64,000 nucleotides of DNA from Agrocybe praecox (Eukaryota; Basidiomycota; Agaricomycetes; Agaricales; Agrocybaceae): positions 2,223,001 to 2,287,000 of the forward strand of contig OZ024843.1 of the NCBI GenBank assembly GCA_964017145.1, given 5' to 3'. Positions 12,103 to 21,726 of this stretch are shown here, piece by piece (positions within the stretch are counted from its first letter, which is position 1; the number at the start of each line of letters is the position of its first letter). The position numbers were made by a program, and so were the translations under genes. The notes under the pieces were generated by a model. That model saw only the letters and a program-made list of their open reading frames with translations, made no database searches and was not told the DNA's origin.

Positions 12103-12573
12103 GGTGGTGGGGGGTTGGAAGAAAGGAAGAACAACGCGTTTGGCAACGTTCTTTTAGAACTTGGAGCCAATTATTGATCGACCGCAGAGATGGCAACCCA
12201 AAAGGAGGAGTCAGTAGTCACGTGCACGCCTCGCAGTTAAAAGTTTATGCCGCCAGTAACAGTTGTGGTTGATGCTCAGCGCTGCGGACATGCCGATGTA
12301 CAGCCTAATCACCGCGCTGAGCCTCGCACCGCTTTTCTTTGGAATCTGAAAATTTATCTGCCGACAGTTTGAGTCTAGTCAGAGACAACAACCTACTAGC
12401 CTCCTTTGTAACCGATATTCTCTCAGATATGTAGGAAGGTCGGACCACGGTCAAGGCAGCTCTCATGGGATTCACATGTCCTTCCGGCGTAAGGATGTCG
12501 ATTGCCGACATGACCCCGTACAAAACACGATAGATTCTCAGACATACATACTTTCAACACCCTCTCTTGCAAT
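12103..12573. promoter_or_regulatory. divergent promoter between chitin synthase and GST-like gene
   Basis: The 471 bp spacer carries a CACGTG E-box at 12219-12224 inside GTCACGTGCAC, about 117 bp upstream of the chitin synthase start. A 72-codon frame on the minus strand overlaps it and is listed separately. Regulatory use of the E-box is an inference from the motif. Confidence 0.35.
12305..12523 (-). CDS. candidate small protein of unknown function
   Basis: A 72-codon open frame runs through the spacer between the chitin synthase and GST-like starts. Inside it, a stretch reading MSAIDILTPEGHVNPMRAA followed by VVRPSYISERISVTKEASRLLSL looks more protein-like than the usual shadow frame, with alternating charged and aliphatic residues suggesting helices. 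An internal Met at about 12511 would be the natural start. It does not overlap a known coding region, unlike most frames of this size here. I recognise no family, and further exons are possible. It could equally be chance in 5'-UTR sequence, so treat it as a lead. Confidence 0.3.
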   Translation of the reverse strand: MYGVMSAIDILTPEGHVNPMRAALTVVRPSYISERISVTKEASRLLSLTRLKLSADKFSDSKEKRCEAQRGD

Positions 12574-14002
12574 ATGTCATCTCCGGACTTTGTTATCTTA
12601 TATCGGTACTACCCTCGTCCTTGGATAACCTGCTGCTTAACTCATTTCAACCTCATTCTAGCTATGACAGTTCCCCCTTTTCTCACAAGATCGATAACGT
12701 TCTCTCCCTCAAAGGAGTTCAACATGAAACTGTCTCTGTAAGCAAGAAACAATCCATCCACGAGCATACAGCTATTAACACCACACTTACTCATCAGGTA
12801 TCTCCAATGTTACCTCGACCGGAGATCACAGACCATCTTGGGATTATCTACCGTCGTATCCCAATTTTAGCTATTGGGAACGATGTATACTGCGACACTA
12901 GGTACATTCTGACACTCAATACTGGTGATTTGCATCTTTCTGACGGTCTCGGTGTCCTAGTCTCATCGTTTCAGCGCTGGAACGCCGCTTTCCTACTGCG
13001 AAGGGATACCGTACCCTATTCCCTTCCACGACGCAGGGCGGCAAATCAGACACTGGTTTGATAAAGGCTTTCTCCAAATTTTATGCAGATAATACGCTTT
13101 TCCGTCTTGGCGCCTCTCTAATCCCGTGGGATAAACTTCCCGCGCCCTTCGTCAAAGATCGCAGTGAGGTAAGGCATTTTCCAAAATGCATCATTCTCGA
13201 GTTAGGACTCCAGCTAATATTACATTTATTTTACAGTTTTTCGGGGCACCTCTTGATCCAAAGGTAATGGCGGCACGCATCCCTGAAGCACAGACCACTA
13301 TATCCTCTCACTTGGTAAACTTCCACTTTTGTCTATTCTTGCGACCAGGCTGTTCTCATTATGCGTCAATAACATAGCTGCTTGTGGAGCAACAATTAAG
13401 TGACGGTCGTGAATGGCTCTTCAACACCGAAACTCCCAGCCTCGCGGACATCTCGGTACAGTTTATCATTGCATGGGCTCGCGCATTTGACCGTGAAAAA
13501 GCGGTGTTTGATCCCAAGCAAAACCCACATACTTTGCAGGTTCGTTGACAAATATTTGAAGGCTCTAGTATTTCCTCTGAAATGGGTCAATAGTGGGTGG
13601 ACCGAGTCTCGGCTTGGATTCAAAAGGAACGGAAAACGCAGCCGGCTCCAAAAGAAATAAATGGAACCACAGCTGCACAGAAGATAGTTGCCTCCAACTA
13701 TGAATCTTACGACGTTGTAGGCTTTGACAAGGTCGAAGCAACTCGGCTAGGAATTTCACTCGGAGATACTGTACAGGTCGCTCCTGAAGACACCGGTAAT
13801 TGAGACTATGCATCTTATACTGCGATAAAATTTAAGTTCATCATTATCATTTCTAGCTCGAAACTATCCAACAACCGGCAAACTCGTCGCCCTTAGCCGC
13901 GAGGAAATCATTTTGGAAGTCACTGGATCGAAAGGACTTGTTCGATGTCATTTCCCTCGTCTCGGTTTCTTCGTCAGACTTGGCGTTACAAACAAGCTGT
14001 AA
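12574..14002 (+). CDS. glutathione S-transferase-like protein with C-terminal extension
   Basis: The start at 12574 gives MSSPDFVILYRY and, after an intron from about 12607 to 12660, DSSPFSHKIDNVLSLKG, the first strand and catalytic-loop Ser of a thioredoxin/GST fold. The next parts, MLPRPEITDHLGIIYRRIPILAIG and VYCDTRYI, fit the cis-Pro (RRIPIL) and the GSH gamma-glutamyl site (DTR) of fungal GST relatives. A helical C-terminal domain follows with SLADISVQFIIAWARAFDRE. About 100 more residues then form a non-GST tail with YPTTGKLVALSREEIILEV, present in a group of fungal GST-like proteins. About seven introns, all in frame. The substrate is unknown and enzymatic activity is not certain. No targeting peptide is visible. 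Confidence 0.78.
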
Positions 14003-14117
14003 ATTATTCCTTCCTTGATTTCGATTAAATATGTATATTTAGCGCGTCAGCGTGTTGTAAAATACCCGAATCTGTTACCATAAATCTAAAGCACCGTCAC
14101 TCCTGGAAGCTGAAAGT

Positions 14118-14834
14118 CTATGGCCGCGGTCCGTATACCGAAATGCATCTTTTTTCAAACGCGTCTATCATCATCGACGAGACTTGCCCAAAGAACGTTG
14201 AAGAAACACCAGCATGAAGTGGATTGGCGAACTGGAACGTCAAGTCATAACTGACTAGTGTTGAAGGACCAGAATTAGGTTTGGCCTGGTGATCACCCGG
14301 ATTCAGACTCCGGAACTTCCATGTAGTAGAAAGAGCCTTGAATAACGGCGTTGATGAAGACGCACAAGCCTGTAGACCTCATGAACATTTTGGGTTATTA
14401 AGAGAATAAGATAAATTTGCGCACTTGTACAGATTCGAATGGAATGCACGTAACCGTACTGACATAGCTTTCCTTGAAGCTCATGAAACCAACCGTGAGC
14501 TCCGCGTCTACCACCGTCTTCTCTCGCATAGCCCTCTGAAGGGCCGAAGAATCTATCCGTGATCCAAGGCAGAATGGAATGAAGGATGGGTATGATGCGA
14601 CATCTGCTACGACGGCGTAAAGTTCCTTTTCATTGTATCTTTTCAAGTTTACTTAGCCCACTTGTTAGATGACTAGGAGAAAGTAAACGCGTACGGGAAG
14701 ACTTTTTCATCATTGTAAGTCTTAGGTTTCGTCGTATCAGGCCCGAAAGGTAGGCCAGGCAGTGAAAATAGCGTGCGACGGAAGCACGGTCTTAAAGAAG
14801 ACAACGACCTGAATGGAACGGTGGAAAGCAGCAT
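14118..14834 (-). CDS. coq10: coenzyme Q-binding protein COQ10 (START-like), mitochondrial
   Basis: COQ10 binds ubiquinone in the mitochondrial inner membrane and helps its delivery to the respiratory chain. Three exons, 14695-14834, 14425-14638 and 14118-14369, give 201 residues. The first 35 residues are Arg/Ser/Leu rich (MLLSTVPFRSLSSLRPCFRR), a good presequence. The polyketide-cyclase/START-like fold follows with KVFPYNEKELYAVVADVASY and FIPFCLGSRI, then DLTFQFANPLH, FFGQVSSMMIDAFEKRC and the end VYGPRP; these match the COQ10 family in order. Start choice is supported by the presequence. It is tail to tail with the GST-like gene (115 bp). Confidence 0.93.
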
Positions 14835-15031
14835 GATGAAATTCCGTACCGTCTTGTGATGCCGTCAGTCTTTGACCGGCACGGGTTTACTAAGTGCTCA
14901 GCGTCGTCATTCTCGATATTAAACTTACAAGCAAATATTTCAATATGGAGGATAATTTACTGGTAATCGTACATAGATGAGGACCTCTACAACTGATTCC
15001 ACTCCCGCCATAGCGACAATCAAGTCTACAT

Positions 15032-15855
15032 TCAACTAGCGAATTCATTAACTTCAGGGCAATCACGAGCAATCTACAACGAGGATTAGTATCTTGCATA
15101 TACACAAAATTCTCAAGACTGACATGGCCTTCCTGTTGGCATTTGTAACAAGTCTTGTTTTTGTTGATGTTGGCGGCAGAAGGGCCAGTCGGGATGGAGT
15201 CGTGAACAGCAATAGTACCGGAGGCCGCAAGGCAATCCCTGTATAGCGCGCTCAAACTCGGTCATTGCACTGCATTTGCTTAAAAGACGCACCTTGCCAA
15301 ATGGTTAGGACCTCCACAACGATAGCATTTTACTGGAGGAAGAGTTGATGTGTTGAGACCGCGGCCAGGGGGTGGGGCACGCGAAGCAAATCCACCACTG
15401 CCAGCGGGATTGGTGCAGTTGCGAGCAAAGTGTCCAAAGCGGCCGCAGTTCTATTGATTAATCAGCCTGGTTCTCTCTCAAAAAAGAAAAGAAAAGCAAG
15501 AACGCACGTAACACTTTTGATTACCACCTTGTTGCACTCGAAGAGTGGGACATTCCGCTAGACCTCCATTAAATGACGACCGTTCAACAATAAACTATGG
15601 TCCCCAACCTTGGATATGCCCTACGCCGCCGCAAGAATAACATTGTTTCGCAGACACGGTCCTTGGGGATGGGCAGGCAGAAGACTCATGACCGGGCTGT
15701 CGGCAATTGTAACACAAGCGCTGCTCAGACGTGCAATTCTCGGCAATGTGGCCAACTGAATAGAGAAGTTAAAGAACTCTGAAGAAGAAGACTGTAAAAG
15801 GCTACTCACGATTGCCGCATTTAAAGCAGCCTTTCCTGGAAAATTGGTACGCCAT
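15032..15855 (-). CDS. CCHC zinc-knuckle nucleic acid-binding protein, Byr3/Gis2/CNBP type
   Basis: Six CCHC knuckles (CX2CX4HX4C) are encoded in order: CFKCGN, CYNCRQPGHESSAC, CYSCGGVGHIQAEC, CYNCGRFGHFARNC, CYRCGGPNHLARDC and CYKCQQEGHIARDC. Several are completed across introns, for example the GHI-ARDC join near 15075. Between knuckles 4 and 5 lies an RG/Pro linker with SRAPPPGRGLN. The start is the ATG at 15855 (MAYQFSRKG), directly before knuckle 1 as in Gis2 and Byr3. Proteins of this type bind G-rich single-stranded RNA/DNA and promote translation of selected mRNAs; Byr3 acts in conjugation. Absence of protease, polymerase or integrase sequence nearby excludes a retroelement gag. Confidence 0.88.
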
Positions 15856-16199
15856 TTGGTTTCAGATAATATCTTCTTTCTACGAGAGAGAGGATGAGAT
15901 GAGGATGAAGAACAAGGACAGAAAGCACAAACCTTCCTGCACCCGCTTCCAACAAACCGCTAGCAACACTTCCTACGACTTGCGAGACTTGAAGGTTTTG
16001 GTTTAAGCCGTAAGTGATGATGAATGACTGAATGATGTGACTGGTTGATTTGGCAACTGTGCTAATAGTAAATACATCATCATCAGTCATCCCAAAAAGG
16101 CTCACATAACCTACTGACGCCATGACTTGTTATCGATGAACTCGACATGGTCAGGTTATAAAAGGGAGACATTACCATAGGTGAGTAAACTCTGGGCTT

Positions 16200-16256
16200 G
16201 GTACCCACTTTGCGAATAGCAGAGGGTCTGGCACCCACTTGGCGAATAACAAAAGG
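16200..16256. repeat. imperfect tandem direct repeat, two copies
   Basis: Two near-identical units start at 16200 and 16230: GGTACCCACTTTGCGAATAG and GGCACCCACTTGGCGAATAA, each followed by a purine-rich AGAGG or AAAAGG. The period is 30 bp. Origin and role are unknown; an upstream regulatory element or replication slippage would both fit. Confidence 0.7.
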
Positions 16257-16757
16257 ACAGATGTACGTTGCAATATTCTTTCAGACTTCCAGCCACCGTC
16301 TCATCATTAGTCAAGTATTATAGACTCTATGTGCCTTCCAGCATCAAGGCGATCTTCGGTCGCTCGCGTCCATCGCGCTTCTTGTTTGGATGGAGAAATG
16401 GTTTCATTTGAGGTGCTCTAAAACGACTGTGTAACAAAAACAAGGTGCTAGCTAATGCCTATTCCTTACAGTGACAATATTCGCTCTTATGACATTATTT
16501 CACATCCTCGCAACAAGTGAGGTAACGAACGAGCGAAGCACGGCTGGGTGTGTGGCAGGAGATGTCTATTGGGGGTAAAGGATTAGCACGCCATTGATGG
16601 ATTAGATGTGCTCATCGAGAAGAGTCTATATAGCTGAGGCAGCCGCTGTAATTACTGTTTCTCTCCACCCCCATCACTTCAGTTTTTAGCTTGCTTTGCA
16701 GAAAAGATAAATAATTGCCCTTATATCCGTCGCTCGTCAGCCTGTTATATTATGTTG

Positions 16758-16936
16758 CTTATCACGGCCCGCGCATCATCAGTCCTCAGGCCTCAGACAG
16801 CGAGCGTCCCTCTATCGGAACCCCTTATAAATGGCCCATTATCAGGATTTGGTGACTGAGAATAGGACTGATAACAAATGCCTGTAATTTCGAGTGACAA
16901 CATGTGGCCTTATCTGTCAGGATATCCAGCTGATAA
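16758..16936. promoter_or_regulatory. cluster of GATA-factor sites and TATA-like box upstream of the aminotransferase
   Basis: Five TTATC/GATAA cores lie in 180 bp at about 16759, 16839, 16870, 16910 and 16932, on both strands, with TTATAAAT at 16825-16832. GATA zinc-finger factors (AreA/Nit2 class) bind such clusters in nitrogen-regulated fungal genes, and the next gene is an amino-acid aminotransferase. The sites are visible; their function is inferred. Confidence 0.45.
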
Positions 16937-17022
16937 ATCCTGTGTGGGAGAGCCCGTTATCTTTGTGCCGTGACACGACTTTGACTCCTGGAATTGACAT
17001 TCGACCTCACTCGACACCAGCA

Positions 17023-19267
17023 ATGTCTCCAGAGAACCTCCCATTACGATACTCATTGCCGGAGGCCATTGACTTGTCTCATCATCTTTCGGTGGTCGCT
17101 CGAAGCCGCGTACAGTCCCCTCTCAAAGGCTTACAGAAATATTTTGGGAAACCAGGCATTCTTAGTCTTGCTGGAGGTAGTCAGAGTTCTCATTTGAACG
17201 CTGCACAATGGGAGAACTAATTAACTTTGCAAACAGGTTTGCCTTCTCCTGCTTATTTCCCGTTTGAAACTTTGAAGGCGGATGTTCAACCTTCCGACTC
17301 GTTTTCTCTGAACTCTGACAATAAATTACAAGGAGGTGCCCTTTCCTGGATCTGGAGCCTGTTTGGGAGTGCACAAGACAAGACAATCCCTATTAGAGTC
17401 CCAAAGTATCCTGAGAACGATGGAGACGTCAACCTTGCAACCGCACTGCAATATGGGTTGTCCGGAGGGCTGCCTCAGCTTCAAGCTATCGTAAAAGAGA
17501 TTACTGAGAAAGTGTACAGGCCAGGATACGGCAACTTTACTACAATGCTCCATGCTGGGAATACAGATGGTTGGTCGAAGGCAGTAACCACCTTGTGTAA
17601 TCCAGGCGAAGGAGTTTTAACGAGCGAATGGACCTATCCATCTGCTTTGGCTTCAATGAAACCCTATGGAATTCAGGCTGTCCCTGTTGCGATGGACTCT
17701 CAGGGTATGAGCAGTCAGGCCTTATCAAGCCTTCTCTCGGGATGGGACGAAACTGCCCGTGGTATGCCTAGGTAAATCGCCGTAGAATGATGTATCATAT
17801 GTTCGGTTATTAATGAATATTCATGATTACAGACCTCACGTTATGTACACTGTTCCGATCGGCCAAAATCCCACGGGAACAGTGAGTAGTCTCTGCGTTT
17901 CTCCGTATAAAATTCTCGCTTTAATACTGTCGTTCAGACAATGGGGGCCGCCAGGAAGAAAGAGATTTACGATATATGCGTGCAATTCGGTTGGTGCTGG
18001 CGCTTGAAGATAGGCGCCCATTTATTTTCCTTGCTTGAATTGACTCCCTCTTTTCCGAAGATATTATTATTGTGGAGGACGATCCGTATTATTTCCTTCA
18101 GGAGGGACCTTACGTCCATCCTTCTTTCCGATCTCCAAAAATCAGACTAACAGAATTGACCGACGAAGAGTACATTGCGACGCTTGCACCAAGTTTCTTG
18201 AAGTAAGCCCCGCCCTTTGCTATACTCACATTCCTCTCTCGTCCTTATTCAAACGCGTAGATTCGATTATCAGGGACGGGTTATTCGGTTGGACACTTTT
18301 TCGAAGGTAAAGTCTCCTGAATCTAGCGATCAAATGATGATTTGATATTTAATCATCTTCTAGACAATTGCACCAGGAAGTCGATTAGGATGGTACACTT
18401 GTAACCCCGTTTTTGCCGAAAGATTCGAAAGACAGGCAGAAACGTCGACCCAGGCGCCCTGTGGTTTTGGTCAGGTATTGCCGTTCAATGCTCGTTGAAG
18501 CTTTTTCTAGGCTCATAACAAAATATTTCCAGTCCATGATAACCCAGCTATTGCTGAACTGGAAATACACAGGATACATCCGGTGGCTCAAAGGTAGATA
18601 TTTTCGAAGACATTATTGAGATTGTTCATCATGAGAGTTTTTCGATAGGACTTGGTGTCCAGTACACCGATAGACGCGATTTCTTCATTGATTGCCTTGT
18701 TGACGAGTTCCACCTCGAACTCGCCCCGGCGGACCACTTCGGTGGAAGTATGACATTTACTGCATACGAATCGAAGACTCCTCCCAGTGAGAAGATCAAG
18801 AGGAAGCCACTCTTCTCTTTTGTCCCTCCTACTTCAGGGATGTTCGTTTGGGTGAGTAGAAGACTGTCTTGACCACCGTCAATTGACTAAAGGTGAAAAA
18901 TGTAGTTGAAATTGCATTTCGATGACCACCCACAGTTCAAAATTCTAGGGCAGGAAACTCTGGAAATGAGACTCTGGATAGCATTAGCTGAGGCTGGTGT
19001 TCTCTTTGGCCCAGGTATGCTCTGTTTTTCGAAATTTATGCAGAATGTATTCACATAAAGTCAGGAAATATGTTTGCAGCCAATCCTGCCGGAAGCCAAG
19101 CCAGCAATCCTGGCCATTTCCGTATTAGCTTCAGCAACGCAGAAGTATGCTTTCCCCTTCATCTTGTTCAAAGAGAATATTGATGTTCTGGAATTTAGTT
19201 CACTGATCTGAAGAAGGCAGTCGGTGTTTTCGCTAAAGTTTTATATGACTTCTATAAGAAAGTCTGA
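17023..19267 (+). CDS. aromatic amino acid / 2-aminoadipate aminotransferase, Aro8-like (class I PLP)
   Basis: This PLP enzyme swaps amino groups between aromatic amino acids (or aminoadipate, kynurenine) and 2-oxo acids. From ATG 17023, the reading is MSPENLPLRYSLPEAI, then PGILSLAGGLPSPAYFPFE, YGLSGGLPQLQAIV, the PLP-ring stacking region GNTDGWSKA, IGQNPTG (substrate-binding Asn), VEDDPYY (Asp to the pyridine N) and LDTFSKTIAPGSRLGWY, where the Lys is the Schiff-base residue. The end is FRISFSNAE, with the carboxylate-binding Arg, and VLYDFYKKV. About ten introns are in frame. An in-frame ATG at 16894 would add 43 residues with no clear targeting signal, so the downstream start is preferred. 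Substrate choice within the Aro8 family is open. Confidence 0.9.
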
Positions 19268-19353
19268 TTAGTTAGATTATTGCACTACATCTAGATTGTA
19301 TTTATAGCCACCGCAAATGCTCCTTGTATGATACACTTTATGTTTATATGGTT

Positions 19354-20712
19354 TTACGCTGTTTGAAAACCTTTGGCAAATGTTCCAGCAACTAGCATAG
19401 GAAAAACGAGTGTAGCATCAGCGAACACCTAGAGGAAGGGTAAATAACATGTTTTATAAAAACAATAATAATGTGCGTACCTTGACCGCCTCTGCACCTG
19501 CTCGTATTTTCCCCCAGGAAACGGCCTCGTCGGGTCGGGCACCAGAATCTGATCCGTCAAATTCTTGCCCAGTATTCTATTGATGCAAGCAGTCAGAAAT
19601 TATCGATTGTAACGCGGATCTCAAAGGGCTTACAATAAAGACAGAATAATCGGCCCCATTGCGCTATAGGATAGTAAGCTTCAGCTCAAATCTAATAGTA
19701 AAAACTGAACTAACAATCAACATAGCGTTCGCAATTTGGTGCTTGCATACACCACCACCCAAAACAATCATCCCAGCCTTCTTCGATTTCCTCGACAACT
19801 CGTTTAACTGCCGGATGTCTTCCACGATATCAATGATGAGACCAGGGGATCGGAATGAATGGAAATAAATCATGTCGCCGATGGAACCATCCGTCAAAGC
19901 AGGGCAGAAAACCGGGATATTATTCTGCATATGACTGATCAGACCTTGTAACTTATGGCATGACTTCTTGTTTAAATACCTTGTAAGCCCAGTAGTAAAC
20001 TGACTCTTCATTGTTTATCTCCTTCCCTAATCTGCGAATGAAAGAGCTTGGCGTCCATGGGACGTTAGTCGCTTTCTGTTCCTCGAGCATAGCGTCAAGT
20101 ATCGGAGTAAGCCAGTCTTCAAATTTACAGTAGTTGTCATTGGGAACTATGAGATTTCCGATACGATTCATTCCCCTCTTCCGTAACTCTGCGCCATCTA
20201 AGTTGAAATCAGCCAAGTATGTTTTTCCAAGGCACTTGATGAAGTCTTCTTCGATTCCTCCGGCCGTGGTGACAAGAACAGAGACATGTTTGTGTTTGAC
20301 GAGATGTAGAATAGTCTCTCGCAAACCAGACGATATAAGATTAGATGTGTAGCCAAGGAAAACATTGCAACGAGTGTTCGCTCGAACTTGAGGATCCAGA
20401 TATTCCTCTGATTCATCCGCTGCTATTGGTTCATCCGAAAGACGCCAAGTTCGCTGCAAAAGACACACACACTTAGAAGATTCAAACCGATTAAAAACAC
20501 TGAAAACGAACCATTTTATTGACAATGTTTATCGCCCTCCCCAGACTATTAGCTTGGAAACCTATCCGTTCATAGCTTCCCAAAAAGTCTTGCAAACTTA
20601 ACGGTTTCTCGAAGTTAGGACCTTCTACGGAGACCGCGTCCAAAGGAACAGGATCCGAGGGTTTCAAGATAGCTCCTGCAGCCTCATTTGGGACGCTATT
20701 GGTGGTAGACAT
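19354..20712 (-). CDS. dys1: deoxyhypusine synthase
   Basis: The enzyme transfers the aminobutyl group of spermidine to one Lys of eIF5A, the first step of hypusine formation. Read from ATG 20712 ([16 protein letters not shown]), the family blocks appear in order: [109 protein letters not shown] and [15 protein letters not shown], which includes the active-site Lys (WGK). Length is about 375 residues and the stop follows [11 protein letters not shown]. Introns are short and preserve all motifs. The gene shares a 174 bp divergent promoter with TRAPPC2L. Confidence 0.96.
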
Positions 20713-20886
20713 GAGAGATGTTCAGTATACGAATTTACATTGCCCACCCAAAAAAGATAAAATAATCTCGATCATAAACAAGTATTTCCGGATCCTTTTC
20801 ATGGGAAACACAAGTCCAAACAAAGACGATGATGCTACGCTCAACGCTCGACGCTCCGGTCGTCTTGAATACTTACCGCATGCGAT
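20713..20886. promoter_or_regulatory. compact divergent promoter of deoxyhypusine synthase and TRAPPC2L
   Basis: Only 174 bp separate the two start codons, so the 5' leaders and any core elements must lie here or overlap. An inverted CGCTC/GAGCG-like run around 20840-20860 (GCTCAACGCTCGACGCTCC) is the only notable composition. Confidence 0.45.
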
Positions 20887-21492
20887 ATGCCACCCAACAT
20901 CAAGCTTAATGCAGTCGCGTTCATATCTCCCCAAAACCAGCCCATACTCATAAGAACTTTTGTCAAGCCAGACGACCAGGCCATCAAGTATCATTACATT
21001 GCCCACACCAGTCTCGATGTTATTGAAGAACGAGGTAAGTGCGCGTATATCTTTCAGGGCATTAATTAAATCCATCCACAGTCGCTGCTGCAGGCAAATC
21101 GGGTGACTGCTATTTGGGGCTCCTTTTCTGCCTCGAAGATGTCGCTGTTTATGGATACATTACACCGCTGAAGGTAAAGATTGTCATTGCCTTGCCATTG
21201 TCGGATTTTGTCGTTCGAGATGCGGAAATCACTGCAGTACGTGGCTTACTCATTCAAGACAATGAAATATTCAATTTCCTTGCCAAAGATATTCAAAGCT
21301 CTTCACATGGCTTATTATGCCTCCATCTCGAATCCATTCCTCAAACTTCACTGCTCAACAGATATCAGTAACAACCCTGAACAGTCGCCTCTTCTTGCGG
21401 TTGGGAGTCCTAAATGGAAGAACTTTAGACGTCGTATCGATGAAGTCAGCCGGGTCGTGGGCCAAACGGCCAACCCATCAGCAATCTCATGA
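20887..21492 (+). CDS. TRAPP complex subunit 2-like (TRAPPC2L / Tca17)
   Basis: A sedlin-family longin-fold subunit of the TRAPP tether, which activates Rab GTPases at the Golgi. Exons 20887-21034, 21082-21236 and 21289-21492 join to 168 residues. MPPNIKLNAVAFISPQNQPI forms the first strands; KYHYIAHTSLDVIEER and CYLGLLFCLEDVAVYGYITP are the TRAPPC2L signatures, then KVKIVIAL, RDAEITAIFKALHMAYY and NPF. The C-terminal about 30 residues (KWKNFRRRIDEV) extend a little beyond the animal protein. The introns are in the expected phase and no frame break is seen. Confidence 0.93.
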
Positions 21493-21726
21493 CCATGCCC
21501 TTGATTCAAATCCAAAAGATGAGCTATAAATTGATAACCACCGGTACCCGTCAACACAGATTGGAGCTCTCCGACTCCCTTCGCGTGTTGCCTAGTCGCC
21601 AGGACTAGTACCAAGAGAGAACCTACCTTCCTATTGACTTAGTCATTGCTGAAGCTTCCCGCGATTAAGACAGATACGAGGTGAACAAATTAATCGTAAT
21701 TAAAATCTATGCAATTTTATTCTAGA

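Larger units (their letters stand above)
15856..17022. other. 1.17 kb spacer, 5' regions of the CCHC and aminotransferase genes
   Basis: This is the longest gene-free stretch in the window. Nearest the CCHC gene it carries a 100-codon minus-strand frame in a different phase, probably leader sequence. In the middle there is a short imperfect direct repeat (16200-16256), and near the aminotransferase a GATA-site cluster with a TATA-like element. No further gene was recognised. Confidence 0.6.

Noticed and set aside
15032..15855. Retrotransposon gag, because of the CCHC knuckles
   Set aside because: Six evenly spaced knuckles with an RG linker and no protease, reverse transcriptase, integrase or terminal repeats nearby fit the cellular Byr3/CNBP family.
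15821..16123. 100-codon minus-strand frame upstream of and overlapping the CCHC gene
   Set aside because: It is in another phase from the zinc knuckles, has no recognisable motif, and is best explained as leader or upstream frame.
8000..17000. Biosynthetic gene cluster reading (transporter, GST, aminotransferase, hydrolase)
   Set aside because: No polyketide synthase, NRPS, terpene cyclase, P450 or pathway regulator occurs; the genes are interspersed with housekeeping genes.
16894..17022. Upstream in-frame ATG of the aminotransferase as the real start
   Set aside because: The added 43 residues lack a mitochondrial or secretory signal and the sequence from 17023 begins like the family; not excluded by experiment.
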